DNA of 64,000 nucleotides from CAKRJP01 sp963634745 (GTDB taxonomy: Bacteria > Bacillota > Clostridia > Lachnospirales > Lachnospiraceae): the NCBI GenBank assembly GCA_963634745.1, contig CAVHCX010000003.1:1-64000 (forward strand). Direction: 5' to 3'. The position numbers and the translations under genes were made by a program. This document shows, in pieces, positions 22,552 to 31,499 of this stretch; positions within the stretch are counted from its first letter, which is position 1; each line of letters opens with the position of its first letter. The notes under the pieces are model-generated. The model was not told the origin of the DNA, ran no database searches, and saw only the letters and a list, made by a program, of their open reading frames with translations.

Positions 22552-23697
22552 TTACATCAGTTTTCTGAAGAGGTCTTTTAAGTCTTCTACGCTTGCATCT
22601 TTCGGATTTCCAGGTGCGCATGCATCTGCGTGTGCGGATTCTGCCAAGAAATCTAAATCTTCTTCTTTTAATGCCTCAAGCTTTGTAGGAATTCCTACGT
22701 CTACGGAAAGTTTCTTTACTGCGTCTACGGCTGCTTTTCTGTATTCTTCTACAGACATTGCATCTACGCCTTCTACTCCCATGGCTCTTGCGATTTCTCT
22801 GTATTTTTCTCCTGTAGTCTCTGCATTATACTCCATAACGATTGGAAGCATCATTGCGCAGGCTACTCCGTGTGGTGTGTCGTATACTGCTCCTAAGGTA
22901 TGAGCCATGGAATGTGCGATTCCAAGTCCTACGTTAGAGAAGCCCATTCCTGCGATATACTGGCCAAGTGCCATGCCCTCGCGGCCTTCTTTTTCATTTG
23001 CTACTGCACTTCTAAGTGACTTAGAAATTAATTCGATGGCTTTTAAGTGGAACATGTCTGTCATTTCCCATGCTGCCTTGGTGGTATATCCTTCGATGGC
23101 ATGTGTCAGGGCGTCCATACCTGTGGAAGCGGTCAGGCCCTTTGGCATAGAGGACATCATTTCCGGATCTACGACTGCGATTACCGGCATGTCATGTGGG
23201 TCAACGCAAACGAATTTTCTCTTCTTCTCTACGTCTGTGATTACATAGTTGATGGTAACCTCTGCTGCGGTTCCTGCTGTTGTCGGTACTGCGATGATCG
23301 GTACACATGGATTCTTGGTCGGTGCAACTCCCTCTAAGCTTCTTACGTCCTCAAACTCTGGGTTTGCAATGATAATTCCGATAGCCTTGGAAGTATCCAT
23401 TGAAGATCCGCCACCGATGGCGATGATATAGTCAGCTTCTGATTTCTTAAATGCCTCAACACCGTTCTTTACGTTCTCGATGGTCGGGTTTGGCTTAATG
23501 TCAGAGTAGAGCTCATATGCAAGTCCTGCATCCTCTAATACTTTTGTAACCTTTCCTGTTACCCCAAATTTAATCAGGTCTGGATCAGAACATACTAAAG
23601 CTTTCTTGTATCCTGCTACCTTTACCTCTGTAGCAATCTCCTTGATTGCTCCGGCTCCGTGAAATGATGTTTGGTTCAAATTAATTCTGTTTGCCAT
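22552..23697 (-). CDS. fucO: Lactaldehyde reductase / 1,2-propanediol oxidoreductase (FucO-like)
   Basis: Iron-dependent group III alcohol dehydrogenase that reduces lactaldehyde to 1,2-propanediol with NADH in the cytoplasm, closing fucose or rhamnose breakdown. Resemblance to E. coli FucO is close along the whole 381 aa: the MANR start, AIGGGSSMDTSKAIG for NAD binding, PTTAGTAAEVTINYVITD, DPHDMP, and the metal-binding residues in DALTHAIEGY, HSMAHTLGA and TPHGVA. An AAGGAGACG RBS precedes the ATG. No fucose pathway genes are adjacent, so it may serve other aldehydes. A TetR-type regulator lies directly upstream. Confidence 0.87.
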   Translation of the reverse strand: MANRINLNQTSFHGAGAIKEIATEVKVAGYKKALVCSDPDLIKFGVTGKVTKVLEDAGLAYELYSDIKPNPTIENVKNGVEAFKKSEADYIIAIGGGSSMDTSKAIGIIIANPEFEDVRSLEGVAPTKNPCVPIIAVPTTAGTAAEVTINYVITDVEKKRKFVCVDPHDMPVIAVVDPEMMSSMPKGLTASTGMDALTHAIEGYTTKAAWEMTDMFHLKAIELISKSLRSAVANEKEGREGMALGQYIAGMGFSNVGLGIAHSMAHTLGAVYDTPHGVACAMMLPIVMEYNAETTGEKYREIARAMGVEGVDAMSVEEYRKAAVDAVKKLSVDVGIPTKLEALKEEDLDFLAESAHADACAPGNPKDASVEDLKDLFRKLM

Positions 23698-23773
23698 TTT
23701 TTACGTCTCCTTTTCTTTAAAAACCTCTTCAAGTTTTCTGCTATGTCTATATCTTAACAATGTAAATTTAAAA

Positions 23774-23809
23774 AAGAAAGTGACAAAAAAGGTAATCTGT
23801 CACTTTCTT
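23774..23809 (-). terminator. Terminator between the TetR gene and fucO
   Basis: A perfect 12-bp stem (AAGAAAGTGACA and its complement) closes a 12-base loop and is followed by a run of U on the minus strand. It separates the TetR gene (stop at 23838) from fucO (start 23697), so fucO should have its own promoter in the remaining 75 bp. Confidence 0.75.
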
Positions 23810-23837
23810 CACAAAGTCGTTATATGGCAAACATTTT

Positions 23838-24398
23838 TTATAACAAGCCCGCTTGGGAAAATGCTTTGGAAAGCTTTGGGGGCATGGCATCTACGAGTCC
23901 TGCCGCTAAGCCCTCCGGAGTGGTTTTGTAGGCCCCCAAGACCCACTGCACCGTCATATAGATGGAGCCCTGGCAATACATTTCCAGGAGGAATCTCAGC
24001 TCGTCATCCAGGGGCTTTCCCGTCTTTTCCTGGATCTGTCTGGTATAAAAGTCTGTGATCAGCTCAAAATCGTGGTCCTTTAAATTGTTCTGCTCGTCGG
24101 TTTTAAAGGCCGCCCGAAAAAATAGCTTTTCTTCCTGGATATAATGGAATTTCTTCACCAGGCTTTCATAGGTGGTATGGCCCTCTCCCATGTGCTCAAA
24201 GGATTCCAATAGGATCTTGTCAAAATACCAATTGATAAGGTCGTATTTGTCCAAAAAATGCCTGTAAAAGGTCTGTCTGGTGGTTTGGCATTCTTCCACG
24301 ATTTCCTTGACGGTGATCTTCTCCACCGGCATACGTTTCATGCAGGATTTCATAGCCTCCGCCAGTTTGTATTTCATTTTGTCGTGTTTTGTTTCCAT
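23838..24398 (-). CDS. TetR/AcrR-family regulator (DhaS-like C-terminal domain)
   Basis: A helix-turn-helix is evident in residues about 10-55 (ITVKEIVEECQTTRQTFYRHF). The C-terminal half (EEKLFFRAAFK, LLEMYCQGSIYMTVQWVL) resembles the TetR_C domain found in DhaS-like regulators. At 186 aa it is complete. It lies upstream of and codirectional with the fucO-like gene, but a terminator separates them, so control of fucO is an inference from proximity only. Confidence 0.8.
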   Translation of the reverse strand: METKHDKMKYKLAEAMKSCMKRMPVEKITVKEIVEECQTTRQTFYRHFLDKYDLINWYFDKILLESFEHMGEGHTTYESLVKKFHYIQEEKLFFRAAFKTDEQNNLKDHDFELITDFYTRQIQEKTGKPLDDELRFLLEMYCQGSIYMTVQWVLGAYKTTPEGLAAGLVDAMPPKLSKAFSQAGLL

Positions 24399-24489
24399 AG
24401 ATTTTATCCTTATATTCCGTTCTTTTTAGATACTTCTATGATACCTTAATTTATGTCTTTTCGCAAGAAATGAGAACTTTTAGGGACTA

Positions 24490-24517
24490 AAAAAAGAGCC
24501 CCTAAGGACTCTTTTTT
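24490..24517 (-). terminator. Terminator after the NlpC/P60-3D protein gene
   Basis: A stem of AAAAAAGAG-type arms with a GC core (CCCCTAAGG) ends in a U-rich tract on the minus strand. It is 40 bp beyond the stop codon of the cell-wall hydrolase gene. Confidence 0.65.
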
Positions 24518-24557
24518 ATGTATCTTTTATGCGACTTTTAAGTTCATCTATAGCCGA

Positions 24558-26867
24558 TTATTTTACCAGGTATACCTCTGCACTGCTTCTTCCAAGAGCC
24601 AGGGCTTCCTCGTGACTATGCACATAGATGTCGATGTGGTTTTGCTTAATGGCTCCTCCACAATCTTCTGCTGTAAATACATGGCCGCCGATGATGACCT
24701 GGGTGCCGTATGGGATCACATTTGGATCTACCGCAATGGTCTCTCCTTCTACAACGGGAGCGCCGGTTGCTGTAATTCCTGTCTCTACGTCACAGCAGAT
24801 TTCGCAGGAACAATAGTAGGTAATATCAAATGTTCCCAAGCTGTCTCCGTACATGTCTTCTGTGGCATTGACCTCCCCGATACCGGCTCCTGCTAAGCAG
24901 TAGCTATCATCTATAATTCTGGTTGCCCACACAGCGTCTTTTGTATTTACGGTTCCGTAAATGATGCCCTGGGTTTCATTGGCTGCCTCGATGGTGGTTC
25001 CGTCTCCTGCATACATAGCTACATGGTAAACATAGCCATTCTCTGCGTAGAAGATCAAGTCTCCCGGCTGGGCATCTTCAACTGCGATTTGGGTTCCGTA
25101 CTGGCTTTGGTCTGCTGCCACTCTCGGAAGGTCATAGCCGTAGGCCTTGTAGATTTGCTGTACAAAACCGGAGCAGTCGGCTCCATCTGTCAGGCTGGTT
25201 CCGCCCCAGACATAGGGATTTCCTACAAACTGGGAGGCATATTCTATAATAGACTGACGGATCTCTCCACCCGGAGTTCCCATCTGGGTAGAAGTTAAAG
25301 TATAGTAGAGGGCTCCGTTTTCTTCCGGTTCTACTAATTCCTCTGCCAGGCTATAGGAATCTTCCCCCTTACTTTCCACCTGTTTTTTCACTTCATCTCC
25401 GAAGCTTATATATTTTCTTTCTACAAAGCCTCTCACATCTCCGGATTCTACATAGAGCCAGTCTTTGTCGGAATCTTCCAAAATGTAGCAAAGATTTCCC
25501 TGGTTCATGGTGCCGATGACTTTGGCAGAAGTATTTTTATCTTCCAAAATATTTACCGGCTTTACGGTCACTAGGTCTGTGCCCGCCGCTTTTGCCTCTT
25601 CCTGGGCTTCCTTGGCCTTGGTATCATTGACCAGACCATAATTCTTGCTTACATAGGTCTCTCCCACGGTAGCTCGAAGGTAGGTATAGGCTTGGTTGTC
25701 TTCTTTAGAAACCAGGGCCTGGGCCGTTTTTGCAAGGCTCTCGATTCCGGTATAGTCCTTCTTTTCTTGCTTGGCCTGCTTCTTTGCCTGGGTCTGATAA
25801 AGACTTAGAAGCTCCTGGGCTGCATCTGATGTATAAACTTCTGATGCCTTTACAAAGCCACGGACATCTCCGGATTCTACATAAAGCCAACCATTATCCT
25901 CTTCTTTAAGGATATATAAAAGGCCGTCTTTTGAAAGCTTTCCTACGGCTCTTACCTGCTCAGTATTCTCTAGAGTTGTTAAATCAAGGGCTGTATTCTC
26001 CTCCACTGCCTTATTTAAAAGGTCTGAGGTTTCGAGGTTCTCTTTTGTTTTATTCGCTTTGCCGGTCTTCTTACTTTTCTTTGCAGCTTTCTCGTAGCTT
26101 GCCTTTAGGCTGTCTGCTTCTTTTTTTGCTGCCTCCTTGGAAAGCTCTGCAGAAGTAGTGTCTGTTCCGGAGATATTCTCTGGGATTGACTCTCTGATGG
26201 CAATCTCTGATTTTGCAAAGGCATATTTTCTTGCCACTGTCCAGAAGCGGAAATCTTCCACAATCTCCGGGGCTTTCACGATCTGCTGGTTGGCGATCAG
26301 GGCCTCGTTGCTGTCTACGCTATCCTGATTTTCAGTTTCTTCTGTTTCTGCAGATTCTTCTTTCTGCTCTTCTGTTTCTTCACTGCTGTCCTCAGAAGCT
26401 TCTTCTTTGGCCTCTTCCTGCTTGTCTTCCCCGGCATTCTGATCGGAGGTATCTTTCTTCTCTTCCGGTACTGTATCCACGGCTTCTCCCGTAACCGGGT
26501 CTACCTTCTGTCCGGTTGAGACATTCTCCAAAAATAAGCTCTCCTCATTAAGGACAAGGCTTCCCTCCCGGATCTGATTCCATACTTGGTCAGAGACATC
26601 TACCAAGCTTCCGGAACCATCCACCAGCTTGGCCTGGGGGCGGGTCTCCTCCGCTGCTTCCTCCGGCACTTCTTCGGTCACTTCCTCAGCAGCTTCCCCT
26701 GCCACTTCCTCCGGTACTTCTCCGGTCGTCTCTTCTGTTACTTCCTCAGACCAGCCTTCTTCTGCAAGAGCAGAAACCGGACTTGCAAGAGTAAGCCCTA
26801 AGGCCAATACCCCGGCTAAGGTCTTCGTTCCGACGATACGTAATACTTTATTATTTCTTACTTTCAA
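24558..26867 (-). CDS. Secreted cell-wall hydrolase with SH3, NlpC/P60 and 3D domains
   Basis: Probable peptidoglycan-remodelling enzyme acting outside the cell. A signal peptide (residues about 8-36, ending SALA) precedes an acidic Glu-Val repeat region. Two SH3-like modules follow, each containing GWLYVESGDVRGFV or DWLYVESGDVRGFV. An NlpC/P60 peptidase domain shows the catalytic Cys in DGADCSGFV and His in YHVAMY. The C-terminus is a 3D domain (TATG, VDPNVIPYGT, AEDCGG) of the kind found in lytic transglycosylase-like proteins. The start chosen is TTG at 26867, because AAGGGGGAG lies just upstream; an ATG 8 codons earlier would place that site inside the gene. About 769 aa. Confidence 0.85.
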   Translation of the reverse strand: MKVRNNKVLRIVGTKTLAGVLALGLTLASPVSALAEEGWSEEVTEETTGEVPEEVAGEAAEEVTEEVPEEAAEETRPQAKLVDGSGSLVDVSDQVWNQIREGSLVLNEESLFLENVSTGQKVDPVTGEAVDTVPEEKKDTSDQNAGEDKQEEAKEEASEDSSEETEEQKEESAETEETENQDSVDSNEALIANQQIVKAPEIVEDFRFWTVARKYAFAKSEIAIRESIPENISGTDTTSAELSKEAAKKEADSLKASYEKAAKKSKKTGKANKTKENLETSDLLNKAVEENTALDLTTLENTEQVRAVGKLSKDGLLYILKEEDNGWLYVESGDVRGFVKASEVYTSDAAQELLSLYQTQAKKQAKQEKKDYTGIESLAKTAQALVSKEDNQAYTYLRATVGETYVSKNYGLVNDTKAKEAQEEAKAAGTDLVTVKPVNILEDKNTSAKVIGTMNQGNLCYILEDSDKDWLYVESGDVRGFVERKYISFGDEVKKQVESKGEDSYSLAEELVEPEENGALYYTLTSTQMGTPGGEIRQSIIEYASQFVGNPYVWGGTSLTDGADCSGFVQQIYKAYGYDLPRVAADQSQYGTQIAVEDAQPGDLIFYAENGYVYHVAMYAGDGTTIEAANETQGIIYGTVNTKDAVWATRIIDDSYCLAGAGIGEVNATEDMYGDSLGTFDITYYCSCEICCDVETGITATGAPVVEGETIAVDPNVIPYGTQVIIGGHVFTAEDCGGAIKQNHIDIYVHSHEEALALGRSSAEVYLVK

Positions 26868-27030
26868 ATGTCTCCCCCTTTCTATATCCACGGCATCACA
26901 GTCGAAAGTTATTCTTCTGATTTCTTATTTGTTTGTGCTGGCACATAGTGCATCTTTATTATAGCACAGTTAAACACGACTTACCATCTTTTTTCTACAT
27001 ATTTCATCTTAAGGATTGATACTAAAAGAA

Positions 27031-27066
27031 AAAAGGTAGCAGACCTTTTTTGATCTGCTGCCTTTT
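27031..27066 (-). terminator. Terminator after the mannitol-type PTS gene
   Basis: The arms AAAAGGTAGCAGA and TCTGCTGCCTTTT pair with one G-U position and are followed by a U-rich tract on the minus strand. It closes the dehydrogenase-DeoR-PTS operon. Confidence 0.75.
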
Positions 27067-27091
27067 CTTATGTCTTTTATAAATGAAATTT

Positions 27092-28960
27092 TTAAGCTAA
27101 TTGCTCCAATACCCACTCGAGGTCGGAAGTGTTTTTCATTTTTTCCAATACCTCTTCGTCCTCTAAAACCTCGCAAATTTTTGCCAAAAGCTCTAAGTGC
27201 TCATCCCCGATTCCGGCGATTCCAAATACCAACTGGGCTTTTTCATCCCCAAAATCAACACCTTCCGGATATTGCAGGCATACAATACCTGTTTTCTTTA
27301 CCTCACCCTTGGCCTGGCTGGTTCCATGGGGAATGGCAACTCCCATTCCCATGTAGGTGGTGATCAGTTTTTCTCGTTCCTGCATGGCATCTATATAGGA
27401 TGCCTCTACATAGCCAAGCTGCTGCAATAATTCACCGGCTGCCTGAATGGCTTCTTCTTTGGATACCGGGGCCTGGTTTAAACGAATTCCTTCTCTGACC
27501 AGGATCTGGGATTTTTCTTTCTTAATTTTGGCAGAATCCCCTACCTCTGCCTCTGGCTTTGAAGACTCTGCACTCCCTGTTTTTTTGCTTAACTTTTCAA
27601 AGAGTTCATCCAAGGCAGGGTCTGCAAGGAAGTTTTCTATGGTCACAAGCTGGGCCTGGGGTGCGGATTTTCTTGCACGGTCTGCCAGTGTGGTCTGAAC
27701 CACCGCAATATCGCAGTCCGCCGGGATATTGTCCACAGACGTATTACTTACATGGATCTGAGGGCATACCTTTTTTAGGCGGTTACGGAATTTTGTTGCT
27801 CCCATAGCAGAGGAACCCATACCTGCATCACAGGCAAAAATGATCTTCTTGATTTCCGATGCATCTTTAATGGCAACCTGAATCTTCTCACCTTTTGCCT
27901 CTGCTTTCATAGCTTTCATCTCTGACTGGGCATCTTCTAAGCTGGTCTTTCCACCTGCCATTTTTACGATCGGTGTCGCGATAGCAAAGGAAATACCTGT
28001 TGCGATAAGAACACCAACGATTACCTTCCAAAGGTCTGACCCAGGAGTCATCATAAGATAGGCAATGATGGATCCCGGTGAAGCCGGTCCTACCAGGCCG
28101 CAGCCTGTCAGATTAAACCAGAAAATCGCTGCCATATTTCCGGCAATCGGGGCAAGGATCACAAGGGGATTCATTAAAATATAAGGGAAATAAATCTCAT
28201 GAATACCACCTAATAAATGAATGATCACAGCACCCGGTGCGGACTGTTTTGTCTTTTGATCTTTGCAAAAGAACATATATGCAAGCAGGACACCAAGTCC
28301 CGGGCCCGGGTTTGGCTCAAGCATATACATAATTGATTTTCCTGCCTCTGCTGCCTGTGCAGTAGCCAGGGGTGTAAATATACCATGATTGATTGCATTG
28401 TTTAAGAATAGTACCTTGGCCGGCTCAATAAAGATTGCAACCAGCGGAAGCAGGCTATGGCTTACCAAGACATTTACACCTGCTGCCAGTACGGACAGGA
28501 TGGCTCCCATCACCGGGCCGACAACTGCATAGCCCAAAATCGCTAAGAGCATACCCATGATACCTGCCGAAAAGTTATTGATCAGCATCTCAAATCCTGC
28601 CGGCATATGGCCGTCCATGACCTGGTCAAATTTTTTGATACAAAAGCCTGCCAGAGGTCCCATGACCATAGCGGCCATCAGCATGGTGATGGATGTATCA
28701 CTCATAATGGCACCGATAACTGCGATGGCTCCCACAACGCGTCCTCTCTCCCCGCCTACCATACTTCCGCCGGTAGATGCGATCAGGATAGGGATCAAAT
28801 AAGTCAGCATCGGTGATACCATACTGTTTAATTTTTCATTTGGCATCCAACCCGTATCGATGAATAATGCTGCAAGAAAACCAAATGCAATCAATGCTCC
28901 GATGTTCGGCATAACCATTCCGGACAGGAATTTACCGAATTTCTGTACCTTGTTTTTCAC
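27092..28960 (-). CDS. Mannitol-type PTS transporter, fused EIICBA
   Basis: Imports and phosphorylates a hexitol using phosphoenolpyruvate. The membrane EIIC domain (about residues 1-335) contains the GIHEIYFPYI signature. EIIB follows with ACDAGMGSSAMGA, whose Cys is the phosphosite, and EIIA ends the protein with the phospho-His in IPHGTSQAKG. The IIC-IIB-IIA order is as in MtlA of enterobacteria. The start is GTG at 28960, with GGGAGG eight bases upstream; a GTG five codons earlier overlaps that site. No mannitol-1-phosphate dehydrogenase is present; the operon instead carries a zinc-type dehydrogenase, so the substrate may be another polyol or a ketose. Confidence 0.88.
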   Translation of the reverse strand: MKNKVQKFGKFLSGMVMPNIGALIAFGFLAALFIDTGWMPNEKLNSMVSPMLTYLIPILIASTGGSMVGGERGRVVGAIAVIGAIMSDTSITMLMAAMVMGPLAGFCIKKFDQVMDGHMPAGFEMLINNFSAGIMGMLLAILGYAVVGPVMGAILSVLAAGVNVLVSHSLLPLVAIFIEPAKVLFLNNAINHGIFTPLATAQAAEAGKSIMYMLEPNPGPGLGVLLAYMFFCKDQKTKQSAPGAVIIHLLGGIHEIYFPYILMNPLVILAPIAGNMAAIFWFNLTGCGLVGPASPGSIIAYLMMTPGSDLWKVIVGVLIATGISFAIATPIVKMAGGKTSLEDAQSEMKAMKAEAKGEKIQVAIKDASEIKKIIFACDAGMGSSAMGATKFRNRLKKVCPQIHVSNTSVDNIPADCDIAVVQTTLADRARKSAPQAQLVTIENFLADPALDELFEKLSKKTGSAESSKPEAEVGDSAKIKKEKSQILVREGIRLNQAPVSKEEAIQAAGELLQQLGYVEASYIDAMQEREKLITTYMGMGVAIPHGTSQAKGEVKKTGIVCLQYPEGVDFGDEKAQLVFGIAGIGDEHLELLAKICEVLEDEEVLEKMKNTSDLEWVLEQLA

Positions 28961-29057
28961 TATAATACCTCCCACTTTTCCTAGTCTCTCTCCTACGAAT
29001 CCAATGGGAAATGTTACAAAACCGATACCCTTAAATATTCTCTATATGTAAATAGTT

Positions 29058-29819
29058 TTAACAAACACGAACGTGATGTTTCTCACATTCCAACAGAAAA
29101 TCTTCGGGCAAGCCTCCGTCGGATATAATGACGTCCACATCCGACAGTCCACAGATTGTATAAGTGCTCTTGATTTCTGTTTTAGAAGAATCCATCAGAA
29201 CAATCACCTCTTCTGCCTGTTTGATGGCTGTGCTCTTTAGCATGGCCTCTTCACTGTTTCCGCAGGTAAAGCCCCCTTTCACCGAATAACCGGTTACCCC
29301 TAAAAAGGTCTGGTGAAAGTTTACCCTTTCCAGTTCCCGAATTGCCGAGATGCCATACATACTGATGCTGTAGCGATTCAGCTGTCCGCCGGTGAGCATA
29401 ATCACAGGCTTGGTAAGATTTGCAAGCTCCGTGGCACAGGAAAGTCCTGTGGTATAGATCAGGTTGGACTGGTCCGGGAAGAGCCGGGCAAGCTCCGTGG
29501 TGGTACTTCCGGAATCCAGGAAAATCGCCGTATCCGGACGGATCATCCGGCTTGCTTTTTTTGCGATCTCCTGTTTTTCCTGTATATTTCGCACCGCACG
29601 CCTGGTGAGATAATCATCTGTACCGATCACCAGCTGCACGGATTTTGCTCCACCATGGATTCTCACGATCTCTTTTGCCGCATCCAGGGCCTTAAGGTCT
29701 GTGCGGAGGGTCATTTCCGACACATTGGGAAATTCTTCCTTAATCTGCGAAAAACTTACCGTTCCGTGTTTGTTTACCAGTTTTGCAATCGCATTTCTGC
29801 GCATTTCCATTGCATCCAT
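29058..29819 (-). CDS. DeoR-family sugar-phosphate-responsive repressor
   Basis: Regulator with an N-terminal DeoR helix-turn-helix (VSFSQIKEEFPNVSEMTLRTDLKAL, about residues 20-45, given in part) and a C-terminal sugar-phosphate sensor domain. The sensor shows FLDSGSTTTELARLF, the TGG turn near residue 141 and MDSSKTE. At 253 aa it is complete. It lies between the dehydrogenase and the PTS genes, so it probably represses this operon and is released by the phosphorylated substrate. A 14-bp palindrome at the operon promoter (31264-31277) and GTTTCAACA-type words nearby are possible binding sites. Confidence 0.87.
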   Translation of the reverse strand: MDAMEMRRNAIAKLVNKHGTVSFSQIKEEFPNVSEMTLRTDLKALDAAKEIVRIHGGAKSVQLVIGTDDYLTRRAVRNIQEKQEIAKKASRMIRPDTAIFLDSGSTTTELARLFPDQSNLIYTTGLSCATELANLTKPVIMLTGGQLNRYSISMYGISAIRELERVNFHQTFLGVTGYSVKGGFTCGNSEEAMLKSTAIKQAEEVIVLMDSSKTEIKSTYTICGLSDVDVIISDGGLPEDFLLECEKHHVRVC

Positions 29820-29878
29820 ATATTCTCCTCTCTGTCAGATCCTCTCATTTTCTGACAAATGGAGATTTCCGACAATTC

Positions 29879-31147
29879 TTATTCTGTAATAAAGTTTGCA
29901 AGTAAATATTCTTCTGCTTCCGGACACCATAAGCCCTGATGTGCGTCTACAATATCAGCCAGGGCCATGTAACGGTCATCCTGTCTTTCTGCTGCTGCTT
30001 TTCTTAGGTCCTCCAAGGCAGTTAATGGCATGCTCAAGTGTGTATAAATCAATTTTTTTCCGCCCGGAATCTTTGGAAGATTTAAGGTGGTTTCAGCTGC
30101 TGCATCCAGGCCGCCGATATGGGTAACCATAACTGCCGGATTGATACGTTTTGCAGCGGTCAGCTCCAAAGACTCGATCATGTCAGCTGTATTTCCACCG
30201 GTGGTTCCCATTACATGGGTAGAATTGTAATGAACATCGTAGAAATTCATCTCTGCGCTGAATTTTTTATCTGTCGGTCCTGCAAAGAAATTCAGGCAGC
30301 CATCTCTTCCAAGGATTGCGCTGGACTGGGTTACGACCGCAGCTACCGGTGCATAACAAAGCACGTCATCATAGCCTGTACCGCCGGAAATTTCAATCAA
30401 TTCAGCAACCGGATCCTCAAGCTTACCTGTATTTACGAAGCGAAGGTCGATTCCTTCTTTTTTGTAAGTATCAACCGGGAATAATTCCTCTGCACGGTCC
30501 AGACGGTCCTGGTTAATGTCTGTAACAACTACCATAGAGGGACGTCTGTCACAGTGCAGGGCATAGGTTAAGGCGCCAAGTCCCATAGGGCCTGCTCCTG
30601 CCATGATGGCAAGCTTGCCATTCTCTTTGATTCCCATCTCATGTGTATATACACCCATCTGGGTATGGTAGGCTGCATGGAAGGCTCCGATACTGCAGCT
30701 CATAGGCTCAGCCAAGGAAGCTTCATAATAAGCACGGCCCTTGTACTCAAGGAGACATCCTAGCTCCATAACCTCTGCCGGAATAATGCAATAGGTTGTG
30801 TCTCCGCCGAAGAACTCATAAGAGTATCCCGGGCTCCACATGGTTCCCTTGTAGTTTAATGCCGGCTGAAGGGTAAATTTCATACCTGGTTTGAACTGGT
30901 CCTGATGATTTTTTCCTACCTTTACAATGTCACCTGCAAACTCATGTCCCATAATCGCCGGGTGGTCAGCCACATCCTCATGAACTCTCTTATGCTCTGT
31001 TCCCAGGATCGCACATTTGTAAGTTGACATACAAATACTGTCGGAAATTACCCTTACAAGGATCTCATCATCCGTGATCTCCGGAAGTTCAAACTCTTCC
31101 AGTCTCAAATCCTTTGCTGCGTGTAATCTTACTCCTTTTGCTTTCAT
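29879..31147 (-). CDS. Zinc-binding medium-chain dehydrogenase (SorE-like)
   Basis: NAD(P)-dependent alcohol or polyol dehydrogenase. The N-terminal GroES-like domain has GHEFAGDIVKVG, and the Rossmann fold has AGAGPMGLGALTYAL near residue 190. At 422 aa it is longer than typical alcohol dehydrogenases and resembles L-sorbose-1-phosphate reductases (SorE) as I remember them. First gene of an operon with a DeoR regulator and a mannitol-type PTS, so it most likely oxidises or reduces the phosphorylated sugar delivered by that PTS. The exact substrate is not determined by sequence. An AAAGGAGC RBS precedes the ATG. Confidence 0.75.
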   Translation of the reverse strand: MKAKGVRLHAAKDLRLEEFELPEITDDEILVRVISDSICMSTYKCAILGTEHKRVHEDVADHPAIMGHEFAGDIVKVGKNHQDQFKPGMKFTLQPALNYKGTMWSPGYSYEFFGGDTTYCIIPAEVMELGCLLEYKGRAYYEASLAEPMSCSIGAFHAAYHTQMGVYTHEMGIKENGKLAIMAGAGPMGLGALTYALHCDRRPSMVVVTDINQDRLDRAEELFPVDTYKKEGIDLRFVNTGKLEDPVAELIEISGGTGYDDVLCYAPVAAVVTQSSAILGRDGCLNFFAGPTDKKFSAEMNFYDVHYNSTHVMGTTGGNTADMIESLELTAAKRINPAVMVTHIGGLDAAAETTLNLPKIPGGKKLIYTHLSMPLTALEDLRKAAAERQDDRYMALADIVDAHQGLWCPEAEEYLLANFITE

Positions 31148-31263
31148 AATAAAAGCTCCTTTCTACATGTTATTCCCCTTGTTACACCTTTTCAATCACA
31201 AAATACTTGTTTGTCTTTCTCTCTTTTCTTGTTTTTGTTGTTTAAAAAGTTTATCTTTTCGTT

Positions 31264-31277
31264 TCAACAGCTGTTGA
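31264..31277. promoter_or_regulatory. 14-bp perfect palindrome at the dehydrogenase-DeoR-PTS operon start
   Basis: TCAACAGCTGTTGA is placed just downstream of the -10 element, over the expected transcription start, the classic position of a repressor operator. The adjacent word TGTTGAAACGAAA reappears in the opposite orientation at 31409-31421, which could allow looping by a DeoR-type repressor. Confidence 0.55.
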
Positions 31278-31281
31278 TATT

Positions 31282-31310
31282 ATAATATGCCTAAGTAGCG
31301 GCCTTGTCAA
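31282..31310 (-). promoter_or_regulatory. Promoter of the dehydrogenase-DeoR-PTS operon
   Basis: On the minus strand a perfect -35 TTGACA (31305-31310) and TATTAT (31282-31287) are separated by exactly 17 bp. It gives a leader of about 130 nt before the dehydrogenase start at 31147. Confidence 0.75.
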
Positions 31311-31426
31311 TTCTTGTTTACATGTAAAAATGCACAAATTTTCGGTCTAAATTTTTACTTCAAAAATCCAGACTTTCGAATTGACAAATCGCATACTTTA
31401 TGCTTGATTGTTGAAACGAAAGCAAA

Positions 31427-31456
31427 AAGCAGCAGACCATTTCTGATCTGCTGCTT
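31427..31456 (-). terminator. Terminator after ppdK
   Basis: A perfect 10-bp stem (AAGCAGCAGA and its complement) around a 10-base loop ends in TTTTTGC on the minus strand, 44 bp beyond the ppdK stop. Confidence 0.75.
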
Positions 31457-31499
31457 AATCTTAGAGGTTTCTCGCATGAAACCAAGCTATTTTTTTATT

